Source of the DNA: Gracilaria caudata
Taxonomy: Eukaryota; Rhodophyta; Florideophyceae; Gracilariales; Gracilariaceae
Length of the DNA: 62,400 bases
Assembly (NCBI GenBank): GCA_030374735.1
Contig: JASCIV010000049.1
Span: 1-62,400 of the forward strand
Reading direction: 5' to 3'
Of the stretch, positions 42,101 to 51,302 are shown one piece after another (position 1 is the first letter of the stretch; each line of letters begins with the position of its first letter). The notes beneath the pieces were generated by a model. The model did no database searches. It had not been told where the DNA came from and was given only the letters and a program-made list of their open reading frames with translations. Made by a program: the position numbers and the translations under genes.

Positions 42101-43276
42101 TTGGACGTATTGAATGGTTTCATTGATTTACAACACGAAGGCAAATCTGCGCTGAAAAGTGCCATCATGCAGACAGTCTTGACTGCCAAATCAGAGATGT
42201 TTCTACAAAGTTTGTACGAGTTCCTGTTACAAAGAGAGTCGGGTAGGGAGTTGATTACAATGCATTTGTCCCCAAATGTGGAGCGCTTCTTGGAGGAGAA
42301 ACAAGCGTGGGATGTTTTATGGAAATATTGCGCGCGACATGAGCGTTACCTTGAGGCAGCAGGAGTGTTACTTAACCTCTGTGAGTCAGAGAATGATATG
42401 GGACTTGTAGATCGGTTGAATCAGCTTTCTTGCGCCCTTCACAGCGCAAAGACGGCGCTATCGAAAGGCGATAATAGAGCAAATCTATTGCTTGCGGAGA
42501 TCACCGATTTCATGGATGTGGCCAAAGTTCAGTTGCGGATCAAGGAAGAACTGAAGCGGCACCACGCTCCCAGCGAAGAAGTTAACGAAGCTTTGAGGGA
42601 TTTGGATGCCGGCATATTGAATTTGTCCACGCTTTTCAACAGATATGCACGACCCTATAATCTGTATGAGGCATGCCTTGAAGCGTTCAGATGTGGGTCA
42701 CACAGGGACGATGCGTACGTCAGAGGGCTATGGAGAGAAATCATATACAGGGAATTCGACATCTCAAATACGCCTTCCTCTGTGGCTGATCGGGTGCACA
42801 AGTTAGGGCGAGAGTTTTACCCCTGTGATTTTGTGTTCCCCATAAGTTTCGTGATGGAAGTGATGGAAGTAATCGCTTTCGAGAACAGAAATCATGGTCC
42901 CTGGGGAGGCATCGAGGATTGGGTAGTTTCCACTATGACCGGCATTGGAGTGCCATTATGCGATGTCATAGAAGGGTACCGCAAAATGATGGAGAGTAGC
43001 CAGCTGTCAGGCTTTTCACCATGGTCATGGTCGGATAATGAGGCCCAGTTCCATCTTTTGAAAGCTACGGAAAGAGCCATTTCTGCATGGAATCGGGAAC
43101 AGAAAGGCATGAAAATCGCTCATCAGACTACTGCATTGTCCGAAAGCGACAAAGTGCAACGCACAATCACTTTGTGCAAGAGCAAGCTGCGAGCTTTATC
43201 GGATCCATCAGCAACAGAAATCATGGAAAGATTTGAGACTCTAGAACGGCAGTTAAGTGATGTTAATGTCATGTGA
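39194..43276 (+). CDS. NUP155: Nucleoporin NUP155/Nup170, inner-ring scaffold
   Basis: 1360 residues, close to the roughly 1390 of animal NUP155, in one exon. I start at the first ATG (aaaATGacc). The N-terminal beta-propeller begins with the diagnostic segment YMGLFPKINRAWLTIDSKLF and runs to about residue 500 (VQYLVAVATTVEVTLLGVTF, IVDLAIEGNALYTLSQNGLI). The C-terminal two thirds are an alpha-solenoid (ALLMILSDHQIHRLSVSM, DVLWKYCARHERYLEAAGVL, RLNQLSCALHSAKTA). Nup155 is a structural member of the nuclear-pore inner ring that binds membrane and Nup93/Nup35 partners. No truncation is seen. Confidence 0.96.
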   Translation: MTSLAEASASVDEALTVYRTSTCGWETADDYFRNASTHPSHQRVADPGVQLKSVRPLPSIFTDQYNNIQYRSYMGLFPKINRAWLTIDSKLFLWAYASSPSQGVANDFFVFEGLSQIIVSVALVPPRQGVFVESVQYLVAVATTVEVTLLGVTFSKSGEISLLPTHLSIPTDNVMMLKIVATPEGRIFMAGADGALHEFVYDARTNSNLIDLISGRPTKRARKVVHGTSNLLNMFLPSAFKAFFARSDGIVDLAIEGNALYTLSQNGLIAVYDISAGANCVATVNAKQEAKSVIFSVPSNDREFVSIHAVSSTASNSVQLIVVTSFGERIYYSVCGVSSRLDRSASHSKIKPKTLRYVSFRPSPDKNIKMTRPCVHMAWCENGTAVLADLRENESDRLITIFPDAGLTAAGLSGSEVRPTTMKTAEVVFDVSLGSSDENKSYHASENVETPVVTGGGYDGFGSRQRAPKRTFAIAGTAPNAHSVVSEYHEAPNVFWVLTSSAMHLYERVQPADRLREILSAGGGSPSDIGAFFARHGAVEACSVCLEISMTNPKLSTTAAKVFYTYGSEMQQTKSPKGHDGHFAHRGGSRDRIQYTPTDYIRDSGASGGFDIGRPSIQSTPLPRFSGAHDGLTWYLAKILHPIWTQRITADPDPNAYQYLNASRELITSIRERLLLLIAFLEKYPPDIMLPDMEKDFGDESKSEDLMHERAASDRSKTPSSFLNRDGRMREHKIVHRGLYQLKKTGEARRAEAQSIISLQNLISRSTEALALLMILSDHQIHRLSVSMPSESRKLLTTMRFCDLVVSAEGRVLSSALIEAIFRSYRDGASAVSTVGRMLQDRCPSYFGDADVDLHRALALLKQAVQSVTNVQFETPQTEILDGDYDSRLGMTAMASGPVLTWTTALKTAEEAARMFKQVPDRIFDIPSLCEDFKAVQGELPFIDVALTLGKSAEAKGNEERAKQAYNCILDVLNGFIDLQHEGKSALKSAIMQTVLTAKSEMFLQSLYEFLLQRESGRELITMHLSPNVERFLEEKQAWDVLWKYCARHERYLEAAGVLLNLCESENDMGLVDRLNQLSCALHSAKTALSKGDNRANLLLAEITDFMDVAKVQLRIKEELKRHHAPSEEVNEALRDLDAGILNLSTLFNRYARPYNLYEACLEAFRCGSHRDDAYVRGLWREIIYREFDISNTPSSVADRVHKLGREFYPCDFVFPISFVMEVMEVIAFENRNHGPWGGIEDWVVSTMTGIGVPLCDVIEGYRKMMESSQLSGFSPWSWSDNEAQFHLLKATERAISAWNREQKGMKIAHQTTALSESDKVQRTITLCKSKLRALSDPSATEIMERFETLERQLSDVNVM

Positions 43277-43570
43277 ATATAAACGCGTACGGCGAACAAC
43301 ACGAAGAGGTTTCTGTGCATTAGAGTTCTCAGTGAGAACTTCTCACTAGCAATGGCCTTATTTCGCAGAAGTCTGGATTGGGAGAGTGGTTCTCCAGGAG
43401 GCTCCGTGGCTGGAGCACTCGGCGACGTCCACCAGAAGTATAATGCGCGGAAAGGTATATTTCTACCTTTGTATAGCCCAGAGTAATGTTCGCGTGTCCT
43501 CGCCACTTTTGGTATAATCTAGTATTATTCGTATAGTGTCTATCCATGTACAAAATTTACACACCTTGGA

Positions 43571-43593
43571 GAGTCACGGTGACTCGTGAGTCA
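43571..43593. promoter_or_regulatory. Overlapping GAGTCA/TGACTC palindromes (possible bZIP sites)
   Basis: Two overlapping inverted repeats, gagtcac-g-gtgactc and tgactc-gt-gagtca, put three AP-1-like half-sites in 23 bp, about 470 bp before the glycosyltransferase ATG. Binding is inferred from half-site sequence only. Confidence 0.35.
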
Positions 43594-43636
43594 AGTCGAA
43601 AGTCAAGACTCGTGGAGCCCGCAGTTTGGACTGCCC

Positions 43637-43664
43637 TTTCTACTGTACCTTCGTACAGTAGAAA
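43637..43664. repeat. Perfect 12-bp hairpin with CTTC loop
   Basis: Arms tttctactgtac (43637-43648) and gtacagtagaaa (43653-43664) flank the loop cttc. Function unknown. Confidence 0.85.
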
Positions 43665-44053
43665 ATGGTCTTACAGGTACAAGCGGCTTGAACTTCAAGC
43701 ACAGGAAACCACGTCGTTTTTAAAAAACGTTTTGGAAGGTATGTTTTATTGTTGTCCACCATTCTGCACTGAGCAAAGGCTTGGTCGCACTTTGCTATCC
43801 GCAGGCACAAGATGCAGGATGAGCATTAAATTTGTTGTTATTTTTGTATGGCTTGGGCACGGTGCATTGCGCAAGAGCGTGAACTCGCCGTGAAGTGCGC
43901 GAACAGCGTTGCCCATCCGCACCACCAGGATTCAGATTCTGAACAGGTGGAAACGCAAAACGATTATCGTCATCGATGTGAATGAACTAATCTGCGAAAA
44001 GCTGCGCATCGTTACCGACTGCCTCCAAGCTGAGCGATCTGCAGTGCACACCA

Positions 44054-45502
44054 ATGCATGTATTAGTGCCTCTTGGCACCTCAAAATTTCCAGCAGAGCG
44101 AGCGCTTCGTCAATGGAAGAAGAGAGCGTCTATTAAGAACTGCTTCTCGTTCCGCCCTCTGCTCGTGGTATTTGGCTTATTGGTGTTGTTTCTTTTTCGT
44201 AAAACGCCCACAAATAATGATAATCATCCTCTTTCTTGTTGTCTCAACAAGTCGCCAATACCTATGACCAACTATGACCCTTTTGTCGTGGAACAGAAGA
44301 AACATGGACTATTCGAGAATGATTTTGAGAATCGCTTCCAAGAAGATGTATGGGACACCTTGGTATCTCAGGCGCTGTATCCAGCGTGGTCAGATATGAA
44401 GTGGAACGTGCCACAATATGCAAGAGGACTTGAACCAGATCTCTCGTACTTACAAGCTATCGCTGCCGCAAGTGTGAATATGAATGCTGATCCCAACATT
44501 CCGTATAACAGCCCGGCCTCAATGATCAAAATGAACTATGTGCATCACCGCTTGGATAGACTTCGAGGTCTCCAATACGTCGCCAACTTTGCCAACTCAC
44601 GCGATACCGAGAACCGAACTTATTCACTTTTCGTGTCCAAAGGGTTCAACTCAGGATGCTTTACATCGATATCAACCCCGTTATCGGCAGACACCGTCTA
44701 CATTCTGCTGCCATACAAATCTCGGCGGCAAAGATTACGATTGTTTTTGAGCAACTTCTTGCTTCTTCGCACACGATACGAGCAAAACATTATTCTCATC
44801 GTGTCCATCTTGAAGGGCAGCCTGGAAGATCTCACTGACTTGAGCTCTTTGAAAAAGGAAATATTTGCCCCGTACCCAGACGAAGAAAGACACGTAATAC
44901 TTCACGAAAACGACGGTGACAAGTTGCATGAATTTTCGAGAGGTGTGGCACTTCGAGACGCTGCAAAGCTGATCTCAAACGATAATGCGGTAATACTACA
45001 CTGTGACGTTGATATGATTCTTCTTCCATCATTTTTTGACCGCTGTCGACACAATACTGTTCTAGGATCTCAAGTATACTATCCAGTCTTCTACAGTCTC
45101 TATCCGTACGCAAACGCGAAACCAAGGATCGTCGAAAGAAACGGGTTTTGGAGAAAAACAAGTTTTGGAATGACATGTATGCGGAAGGGGGACTTTGAGG
45201 CGGTCGGGGCATACAATGACGCCGAGACGCGATTTCAGGGTTGGGGGTCTGAAGACGTGTACCAGTTTGAACTCGTTAGAAACACTTCGAATCTAGTAGC
45301 TTTTAGAGCGGTTGAACCAGGTCTGCTTCACCGATGGCATACCAAGGATTGTGATGAAAACTCTGAAGCATATGTTGATTGCATGAAAACAAACTTTGTC
45401 ACAATGGGGCATCCGCTGAAGATTGGCCCAGCATTACTAAAAGCCATACCTGATGCGAACGGGTTCTTTAACGAGCTCGAACGTATGGGACACGTGCCCT
45501 GA
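44054..45502 (+). CDS. CHGN-type glycosyltransferase (chondroitin N-acetylgalactosaminyltransferase family), Golgi type II
   Basis: 482 residues. A short cytosolic tail, a membrane anchor near 35-49 (LLVVFGLLVLFLF) and a stem precede the catalytic part. This has YILLPYKSRRQRLRLFL, the metal-binding DVD in HCDVDMILL (about 317), and WGSEDVYQFEL (about 398), matching the CHGN/GT7 acceptor-site motif. Cysteines flank the domain. Animal members add GalNAc or GlcA to chondroitin; in an alga the product is more likely a cell-wall galactan or a glycoprotein glycan. That is inference. The last 40 codons and about 70 bp of 3' flank are copied at 48825-49020. Confidence 0.88.
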   Translation: MHVLVPLGTSKFPAERALRQWKKRASIKNCFSFRPLLVVFGLLVLFLFRKTPTNNDNHPLSCCLNKSPIPMTNYDPFVVEQKKHGLFENDFENRFQEDVWDTLVSQALYPAWSDMKWNVPQYARGLEPDLSYLQAIAAASVNMNADPNIPYNSPASMIKMNYVHHRLDRLRGLQYVANFANSRDTENRTYSLFVSKGFNSGCFTSISTPLSADTVYILLPYKSRRQRLRLFLSNFLLLRTRYEQNIILIVSILKGSLEDLTDLSSLKKEIFAPYPDEERHVILHENDGDKLHEFSRGVALRDAAKLISNDNAVILHCDVDMILLPSFFDRCRHNTVLGSQVYYPVFYSLYPYANAKPRIVERNGFWRKTSFGMTCMRKGDFEAVGAYNDAETRFQGWGSEDVYQFELVRNTSNLVAFRAVEPGLLHRWHTKDCDENSEAYVDCMKTNFVTMGHPLKIGPALLKAIPDANGFFNELERMGHVP

Positions 45503-47023
45503 GGATTAAGAGGGTTATCCTTCTTGGAGTTGTGCCCTTTGCACCGGGATATCTGATGATAGTTTGCCGGGATAGGGGAAACAGTATACAATTTCATGGG
45601 TTCTCGAGCGGACGACATCGCTGCTGCTACCTGCAGTATCATACCAAGGTGGACCTTGGTAGATCCACTCTACTGGTCGTGTACTCTGCTTTGAAACTAA
45701 ATATAAGCACTGAAGTTAACCGTATCTCTGGAATCCGCGTTGGACCGAAAGAATCAACGGGTGAGCACATATGTACGTGTAACAAGACAGTTTTGACCAT
45801 GTGAATATGAGCAGATCATCTTTAGGATAATGGTGATTGTTGAATCAGTGATTCGCTTGCAGAACACCTTTAACAGTCTCATGTTAACCTGCAGGAGGTG
45901 AGTCTCCTCACAATTTGTGATTGTCCAAGTAAAAGAGTTTTGCCGTAGGGAGCCTTTGCTTGCATACCAAGCTTACCTTCAAAATCTGGCTTGATATGAT
46001 GTTGCGTGAGTTTGTATCTCACCTCCGCAATATGTTAAAGACGGGAGAAAGATAGCGACACATGCCCAGAGTGGTATGAATTGTGAAGGCTTGCCATGGT
46101 GTGTCTTCCTGTGGAATTACCCAGCACCAGAGTCATGGGTCATGTGTCACGACCAAAGACATTCTCGTCGACGTTTTCCTCTGAGGTAACAGTTATTTGT
46201 TACTACGCCCACCAGCGCTCATTGCACAGGAACATGAATGCACGAAGCAGGGTACAGGCATATAGTTTGACGCATTGAGATTGCCGTACTGTCATATTCT
46301 TCTCAGCGATGTTGGCTCGGTCAAGCTCACGTGTGTGTACACTGCTTTAACAGATTCCAGTGGCTTAGTCCAAACTCCGTCGTCCCTCAACTTACGCTGA
46401 AAACTCCGAGAGCTCCATTGGCACTTTATATCTCTCCATCACGAATGCATCGGATTCTTCTCTCATCACAATTACCACGAATACCTGATACACATCTGTC
46501 TGTCAAACTGGTGATGATCCACCAGGGTTATGTATCTTTCCAGGCGACTTCGCGAGCTTCCCGGTCGCCCGCGCAGTCTTTCGCGAGTTCGTCACGCAAT
46601 TGCCAGTCCGACTCGGGAGCCGACGGTGTCACCAGCCGCTTGTCGACGCCGCGCAAGCTCTGCACGCAGGGAAAATGTCGGCCAATAACTAGAACACCCT
46701 CAGGCTCACCGCTAGCTGGCAAACGTTGCCTGCTGCTGTCGTCGTCACAGCCGATCGTGCAGCCGCCCTCCGCGCAGCCGGCCTTCCCCGTCGTGTCCGC
46801 CTCTTCTGGTCAATCAACACGGCCGGCACCTGCCACGACCATCTTTCCCACGAACCACTGGAGATTTCGTCGTGTCCAAACCGTCTTCTAGGCTAAGGCG
46901 GGGTGGTTTGGGCGGTTTGGCTTGAGCAGTCGGAGGCAAACCGTTGAATTCTCCCCGCCTTCCTTGCGAATTAATCATCGTGCGCGAGTGAGCCCACACA
47001 GCTCTGCTCGTCGACAAACTGTG
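45503..47023. other. Intergenic region after the glycosyltransferase
   Basis: 1.5 kb between a plus-strand and a minus-strand 3' end. AT-rich at first, GC-rich from about 46550. It contains a possible decayed coding stretch (46530-46880, listed separately). No other supported feature. Confidence 0.5.
46530..46880 (-). pseudogene. Possible frameshifted coding remnant
   Basis: On the minus strand one frame reads KTVWTRRNLQWFVGKMVVAG and stops. A second frame then stays open with protein-like composition (PEGVLVIGRHFPCVQSLRG, PESDWQLRDELAKDCAGD) to a TAA. One frameshift would join them. I recognise no family; a transposon remnant is possible. Confidence 0.3.
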
Positions 47024-48538
47024 TCATGTTACGTCTCGCGGAGCCACCGCTCGGAGCCACCGCTCGATGGTACCACGCACGCTCACAGCGCACAGCCCTG
47101 CCGCCTCTGCTCGCCGACATGCCTTTTCTGCACGACGTAGCAGCGCTTCCCTGCGCCGCGCGTCGCCCAAATCGTGCAGCCTCATGCTCTGCACCCATAC
47201 CGACCGTTCCGCGCCCGCCGTCTTCGACAACGTCGCAAGCGCCGCCGGCAACGCGCGCACAAATGCTGTCGTCACAGAACTGTCTACCACCCCCACGCTT
47301 CTTACCTTGCTCGGCAGCAATACGTCCTTCAACTCCGCGAACACCACCGCAGTCGTCGCCAGCACGCGCACCTCGTCCACCGCTTCCGCGATTTGCGCCA
47401 CCACTTGCGCCACTGCGCGTGCGTCTCGCGAGACGTGTATCGGAGCCGCAGTTACCAGCAGTGTGTGGATGCGCCCATCACCGCCCTTCCCGCGCACCAC
47501 CTCGTCGACTAACAGATGCAGCAGCACCCCATCCGCAGACAGCAGCGCCTTTGCTGCGGACACACTTTCTATCACTACGGTCAGCGCGCCGCCCTTCTCC
47601 CTCGCCCGCTGTGGCTCCTGGGGCATCCATCTTGCATTCGTTGCCTTCATTCGCAACCATTCCGTTACCCATATCGTATGCGCACCAAACATTGTATCAC
47701 CGTAACGTTGCCCTTCCGACGTGCGCATGCTCGGCGCGCACATGCTTAGCGCGTATCGCTCGTCAAACGGCATGCTGTCGCTCCGCGACCAAACGCGCAT
47801 TCGCTCTCGCCTCGTGGCGTTCGTCGGATCCCACCGTCGAAGAGTCTCGTAGGCGGCTATTGAATCGTCCGTCCACGTTATGTCCACGCTCGAGCATTCG
47901 CATAACAGATTCTGCCACATTCTGATCAGAGCGCCGAGGGTGATATCGTCGGCGCGGAACAGTTGGAACCTGTCTGGTCTGCAATTCGCGACGCCCAAAC
48001 TTATCAGTGTGCGCTCGTGCGGCGAAATAATCGACACGGACGTGAGGCAGCCTCCCAGCTCCTGTGGCACGTCTGCGCCGCCCGGCGTGTCCAAAAAGCT
48101 CAACTCCGTCAAGGACGAGTGACGCGCAAGTTGCTTCAAAGCGGCTTCCAGTTGTGGCCAGTGCGTCCCGCCCAGCCGCAGCGCGCGCAACCCCGCGCCG
48201 CCGACGCGTACAGCCAACAGCACGCCTTGCGCCACGTCATCGGGTATTGCGGTTTTCACGCCGTGCGGCACATCGTCATCGAGCACCATTCGCCACGGGC
48301 GCAGCGCGCACATCATCTCTGTGGCCAGTGCGTACAACCTTTTGCACGTGGTGGCCATATTCCACAAGTCGCGTACATTGTGCGCTTTCTGTGTACCGTC
48401 TTGGCGCATGAGCGCGCGCAGCACATGCAGCAGCAGTTCATCAGGAAGCTGTAGCAGCCGCGTGCAGCGCACCGGCAGGAAACGACGCGGCGGCGAGAAG
48501 CGGAGGCGGTCTGCCATCCAGTTGGCGTTGCGTACCAT
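47024..48538 (-). CDS. F-box protein
   Basis: 504 residues from the ATG at 48538 (ggtacgcaa follows; the frame extends eight codons upstream without an ATG). The F-box lies near 28-75: LLQLPDELLLHVLRALM, then VRDLWNMATTCKRLYALATE. F-box proteins recruit substrates to SCF ubiquitin ligases through Skp1. The rest has repeated hydrophobic-leucine patterns (LRALRLGGTHWPQLEAALKQ, SSLTELSFLDTPGG) that could be degenerate leucine-rich repeats, but no classical array. Composition is GC-rich, unlike the AT-richer flanks. It lies between a glycosyltransferase gene and a duplicated fragment of that gene. Confidence 0.75.
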   Translation of the reverse strand: MVRNANWMADRLRFSPPRRFLPVRCTRLLQLPDELLLHVLRALMRQDGTQKAHNVRDLWNMATTCKRLYALATEMMCALRPWRMVLDDDVPHGVKTAIPDDVAQGVLLAVRVGGAGLRALRLGGTHWPQLEAALKQLARHSSLTELSFLDTPGGADVPQELGGCLTSVSIISPHERTLISLGVANCRPDRFQLFRADDITLGALIRMWQNLLCECSSVDITWTDDSIAAYETLRRWDPTNATRRERMRVWSRSDSMPFDERYALSMCAPSMRTSEGQRYGDTMFGAHTIWVTEWLRMKATNARWMPQEPQRAREKGGALTVVIESVSAAKALLSADGVLLHLLVDEVVRGKGGDGRIHTLLVTAAPIHVSRDARAVAQVVAQIAEAVDEVRVLATTAVVFAELKDVLLPSKVRSVGVVDSSVTTAFVRALPAALATLSKTAGAERSVWVQSMRLHDLGDARRREALLRRAEKACRRAEAAGLCAVSVRGTIERWLRAVAPRDVT

Positions 48539-49588
48539 GGCGAGCGCGCGAGCGAGAAGCAACCAATATCGGCAAGCGTAATTGCTGTATCTGCCGCCAA
48601 TCTACTTGAAGGTGAGAAGGTGTTTGAAATTAGCCATGAAGACCGATGAGCTTTGCGAGCCAAGCTCGAGCGAAACACAGCTCAGCACAGCTCAGCCCAT
48701 TGCATAAACCACGTCGACAGCGTGTCAGCGCCACTGACAGGCTGCTGACTCAGCGGAGCTGTTGTCTGAGCTCGGCTTTGCTACTTGACCACAAGCAGGC
48801 GCCATCGTGGAGCATGGCAAGGATGCATGAGAACAAACTTTGTCACAATGGGGCATCCACTGAAGATTGGCCCGGCATTATCAAATGCCTTACTTGATGC
48901 GAACGCCTTCTTCAACGAGCTGGGAGGTTATGAGGCACGTGCCCTGAAGGGTTGAGAGAGTTATCCTTCTTTGAGTTGTACCCTTCGGACCGGGATATTG
49001 ATGATGGTTTGCTGGGATAAGTTGAGAACGCTGGGGTACTGTAGGAGGTACGTTCCCTCTTTACTCGATGTTTTTGTACAGGTGAAGATGACTCCGAGAA
49101 GGTCCAGGCTACCCCTGGGTAATCTAACCGTTAACGTGTAAGCGGTTGCTTGTAAGCTTGCAGATATTGACTTATTTTGATGGGGACTTACTTGTTTGCA
49201 AGTACAACTGTTGTGTGGGAATGCAGTGCATCATGCATGATGATCATGAATGATTCAATAAGGAGATCACGGAGATGAAGTGCGCTCAACCATTCATCTT
49301 CAACCCTACGTCTAACGTGGTTGAGCAACGACACCCAAATACAAAACCAAGAGGGTTACCGTTATATCCTTCAGAAACAACAATTTGCAGGCAGTTGGCG
49401 TTCCTCAGGAGCTCTTGTGCATGTGTTTCTGGCTTGTGAAGCTCGCAAACGTTATCAGTTACTCCATTCTTTCAATGATGTTCTGATTCAAGTGCTTCAG
49501 TCACTCGATTGGCGTTATTTTTCGAAGTTACTCCACGTTTGTTACTCAGCAAGACACATCAGTTTTCTGCACCAAAGGCGGAATCAGG
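48539..49588. other. Intergenic region upstream of the F-box and TL29-like genes
   Basis: 1 kb between divergent starts. It contains a duplicated fragment of the glycosyltransferase 3' end (48825-49020). No other gene is supported. Confidence 0.55.
48825..49020 (+). pseudogene. Duplicated 3' fragment of the CHGN glycosyltransferase gene
   Basis: This aligns with 45381-45575 at about 80-85% identity by eye. It covers the last codons (TNFVTMGHPLKIGPAL) and about 70 bp past the stop codon. Changes at the end alter the frame (the copy reads FFNELGGYEARALK). Because non-coding flank is included, it is a DNA-level duplication. Confidence 0.9.
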
Positions 49589-50987
49589 ATGGTTAAAAGC
49601 TCGTCCACTGCTTTCGTTTCTCATTCCTTTTCCGTTGCACCGGTTTGGAGGGAATCTCGGACTAGAAATCCGAACAAATTAAGGATGTCATCTCGTGACT
49701 GGAACCTGATGAATCCTTCGAGACGTGTCTTCTTATCTGCGAGTTGTTTGCTGTCTACTTCTATAGTGTCATCAATGTTCCCTCAATTGTCAGATGCAGC
49801 AGTGAATATAGACACAGAGCGATTCGGAGACAAAGGTATGTTTCCTTGCTCCAATATCATAGACGAAGACGATCTTACATGAAACATGTTTCTGAAGGAT
49901 ATTCTAACCTTCCAAATTGTAAATCTTTCCCGTGACACAGAGCTGAAAGTTAGTGCCATCAACAGTAAGTCGGCTTGTCTGTTTCTCACGTCCAGATCCC
50001 GCTGGGTTGTCGAAAAACGAGCACCTTTTCCGCTACTATGTTTTATCACTCATGAGGAATTTTCCAGGTTCTGACCAGCGATTTCTACCTGTCTATTGGC
50101 CTCATTTATACTGGTGCTAAACTTCTAAATGTTGTATTACTCCAGAGGTGAAGCAAAATGTGCGGAATGTGTTGACACAGAGACCAGAGCTCCTACCGTA
50201 CTTCTTCCAGTTGACCTTGCACGACGCTTTGACATTTAATCCAGACACTCTTGACGGAGGACCGAATGGCAGCTTACGTTTCGAACTAGAACGCGGGGCA
50301 AATCAAGAACTGCAAGAGGCTCACGAAGCGATAGAAACCATCCGTGCGCTGCAACGTCAGGATATGAGCTACGCCGACACTTGTGCCTTTGCAGGAGCGG
50401 TTGCTGTAGAGATAACAGGAGGTCCTCGCATAGTGATCCAACTCGGCCGTGAAGATGCCCAAGGTGCGGATCCAGAAGGAAAAAGCGGCCTTTTCAAGCC
50501 AGGAGCCTCGGCGAATGACATGAGAACAGCTTTCGAGGCTGCCGGACTAAATGGTACCCGAGATGTTGTTTTATTTCACGGAGCGATCGGGTCGCTTGCT
50601 GACATCGGCCAGAATCGAGCCGCGAAAATGAAAGTTGTGGCTGCAAACGACGAAGATGAAGACGAAGAACTAGAGGACCTAGACGACGTGACCTACGGAA
50701 AAGTGACAAGCACAAAACGAGGAGCCGTGTTGGTTTCATCAAATGTCTCTCAATTAACACTCGGCGGTCAGAAGTTTAGTAATGCGTATCTTACCGCAAT
50801 AATGAAAGCAAAAGACCCAAGTCAACTATCACAACGCGATCAAGCAATTCTCGGGGACAAGTCAATGTTTGCCGAAGTTCAGAAGTATGCTGGAAATAAC
50901 GCAAAGTTCACGAACGATGTCGCTGATCTATTCCAGCAAGTATCTCTTGTGGGGAGTTCCTACGAGTCACTCAAACTTCAGAGTTAG
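49589..50987 (+). CDS. TL29/APX-related haem-peroxidase-like thylakoid-lumen protein, three exons
   Basis: Spliced model: 49589-49835, 49941-49964 and 50146-50987, 370 residues. Exon 1 has a Ser-rich transit region, then a twin-arginine lumen signal (NPSRRVFLSASCLL, hydrophobic, SDAAV). Exon 2 is a 24-nt microexon. Together the exons read RFGDKELKVSAINKVKQNVR, continuous with the peroxidase-like part. The latter has LTLHDALTFN and DGGPNGSLRFE, matching class I peroxidases. The distal Arg and Trp of ascorbate peroxidase are replaced by Gln and Leu; the distal His remains. A His follows in DVVLFHGAIG. This resembles plant TL29/APX4, which has lost peroxidase activity. Role in the lumen is inferred. 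Confidence 0.85.
49836..49940 (+). other. Intron 1 (105 bp) of the TL29-like gene
   Basis: Donor GTATGT after AAAG, acceptor GACACAG. Splices in phase 1, rebuilding a Glu codon. Confidence 0.85.
49965..50145 (+). other. Intron 2 (181 bp) of the TL29-like gene
   Basis: Donor GTAAGT, branch-like cttctaaat near 50122, acceptor TACTCCAG. Splices in phase 1, rebuilding a Lys codon. Confidence 0.85.
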
Positions 50988-51302
50988 TGCTGGAAGCAAT
51001 TCCAGATATCTGTTCCCTTCGTTGTTACTTTTACGGAATCTTCAACTAAACCAAGAACTGAGGATATCCCTGAACTATCCCGCTCTTCAGTGACGTTCTT
51101 TGATCTTTACGGGTGAACGATGATAATTGAGACACCGACACCGATATCGCCAAGAATGGTTTCTCTGGATACCCTTGTGTCGTTTTCCACTTTTAGACGT
51201 GTACATTGTTTTCACGATCGACCTTTTCGGCTTAAACCTCAGTGTCATTCATTAAAACTTCATAACCAAACCTCAAAAGTCTAAAGAAAATGAAGGAAAG
51301 AC
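50988..51302. other. 3' flanks of TL29-like and ZW10 genes
   Basis: 315 bp between two convergent genes. No motif beyond AT-rich UTR sequence. Confidence 0.5.

Larger units (their letters stand above)
43277..44053. other. Intergenic region between NUP155 and the glycosyltransferase
   Basis: 777 bp, both neighbours on the plus strand. It holds the NUP155 3' UTR and the promoter of the downstream gene. A cluster of GAGTCA/TGACTC half-sites and a perfect hairpin lie in the middle (listed separately). No supported gene. Confidence 0.5.
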
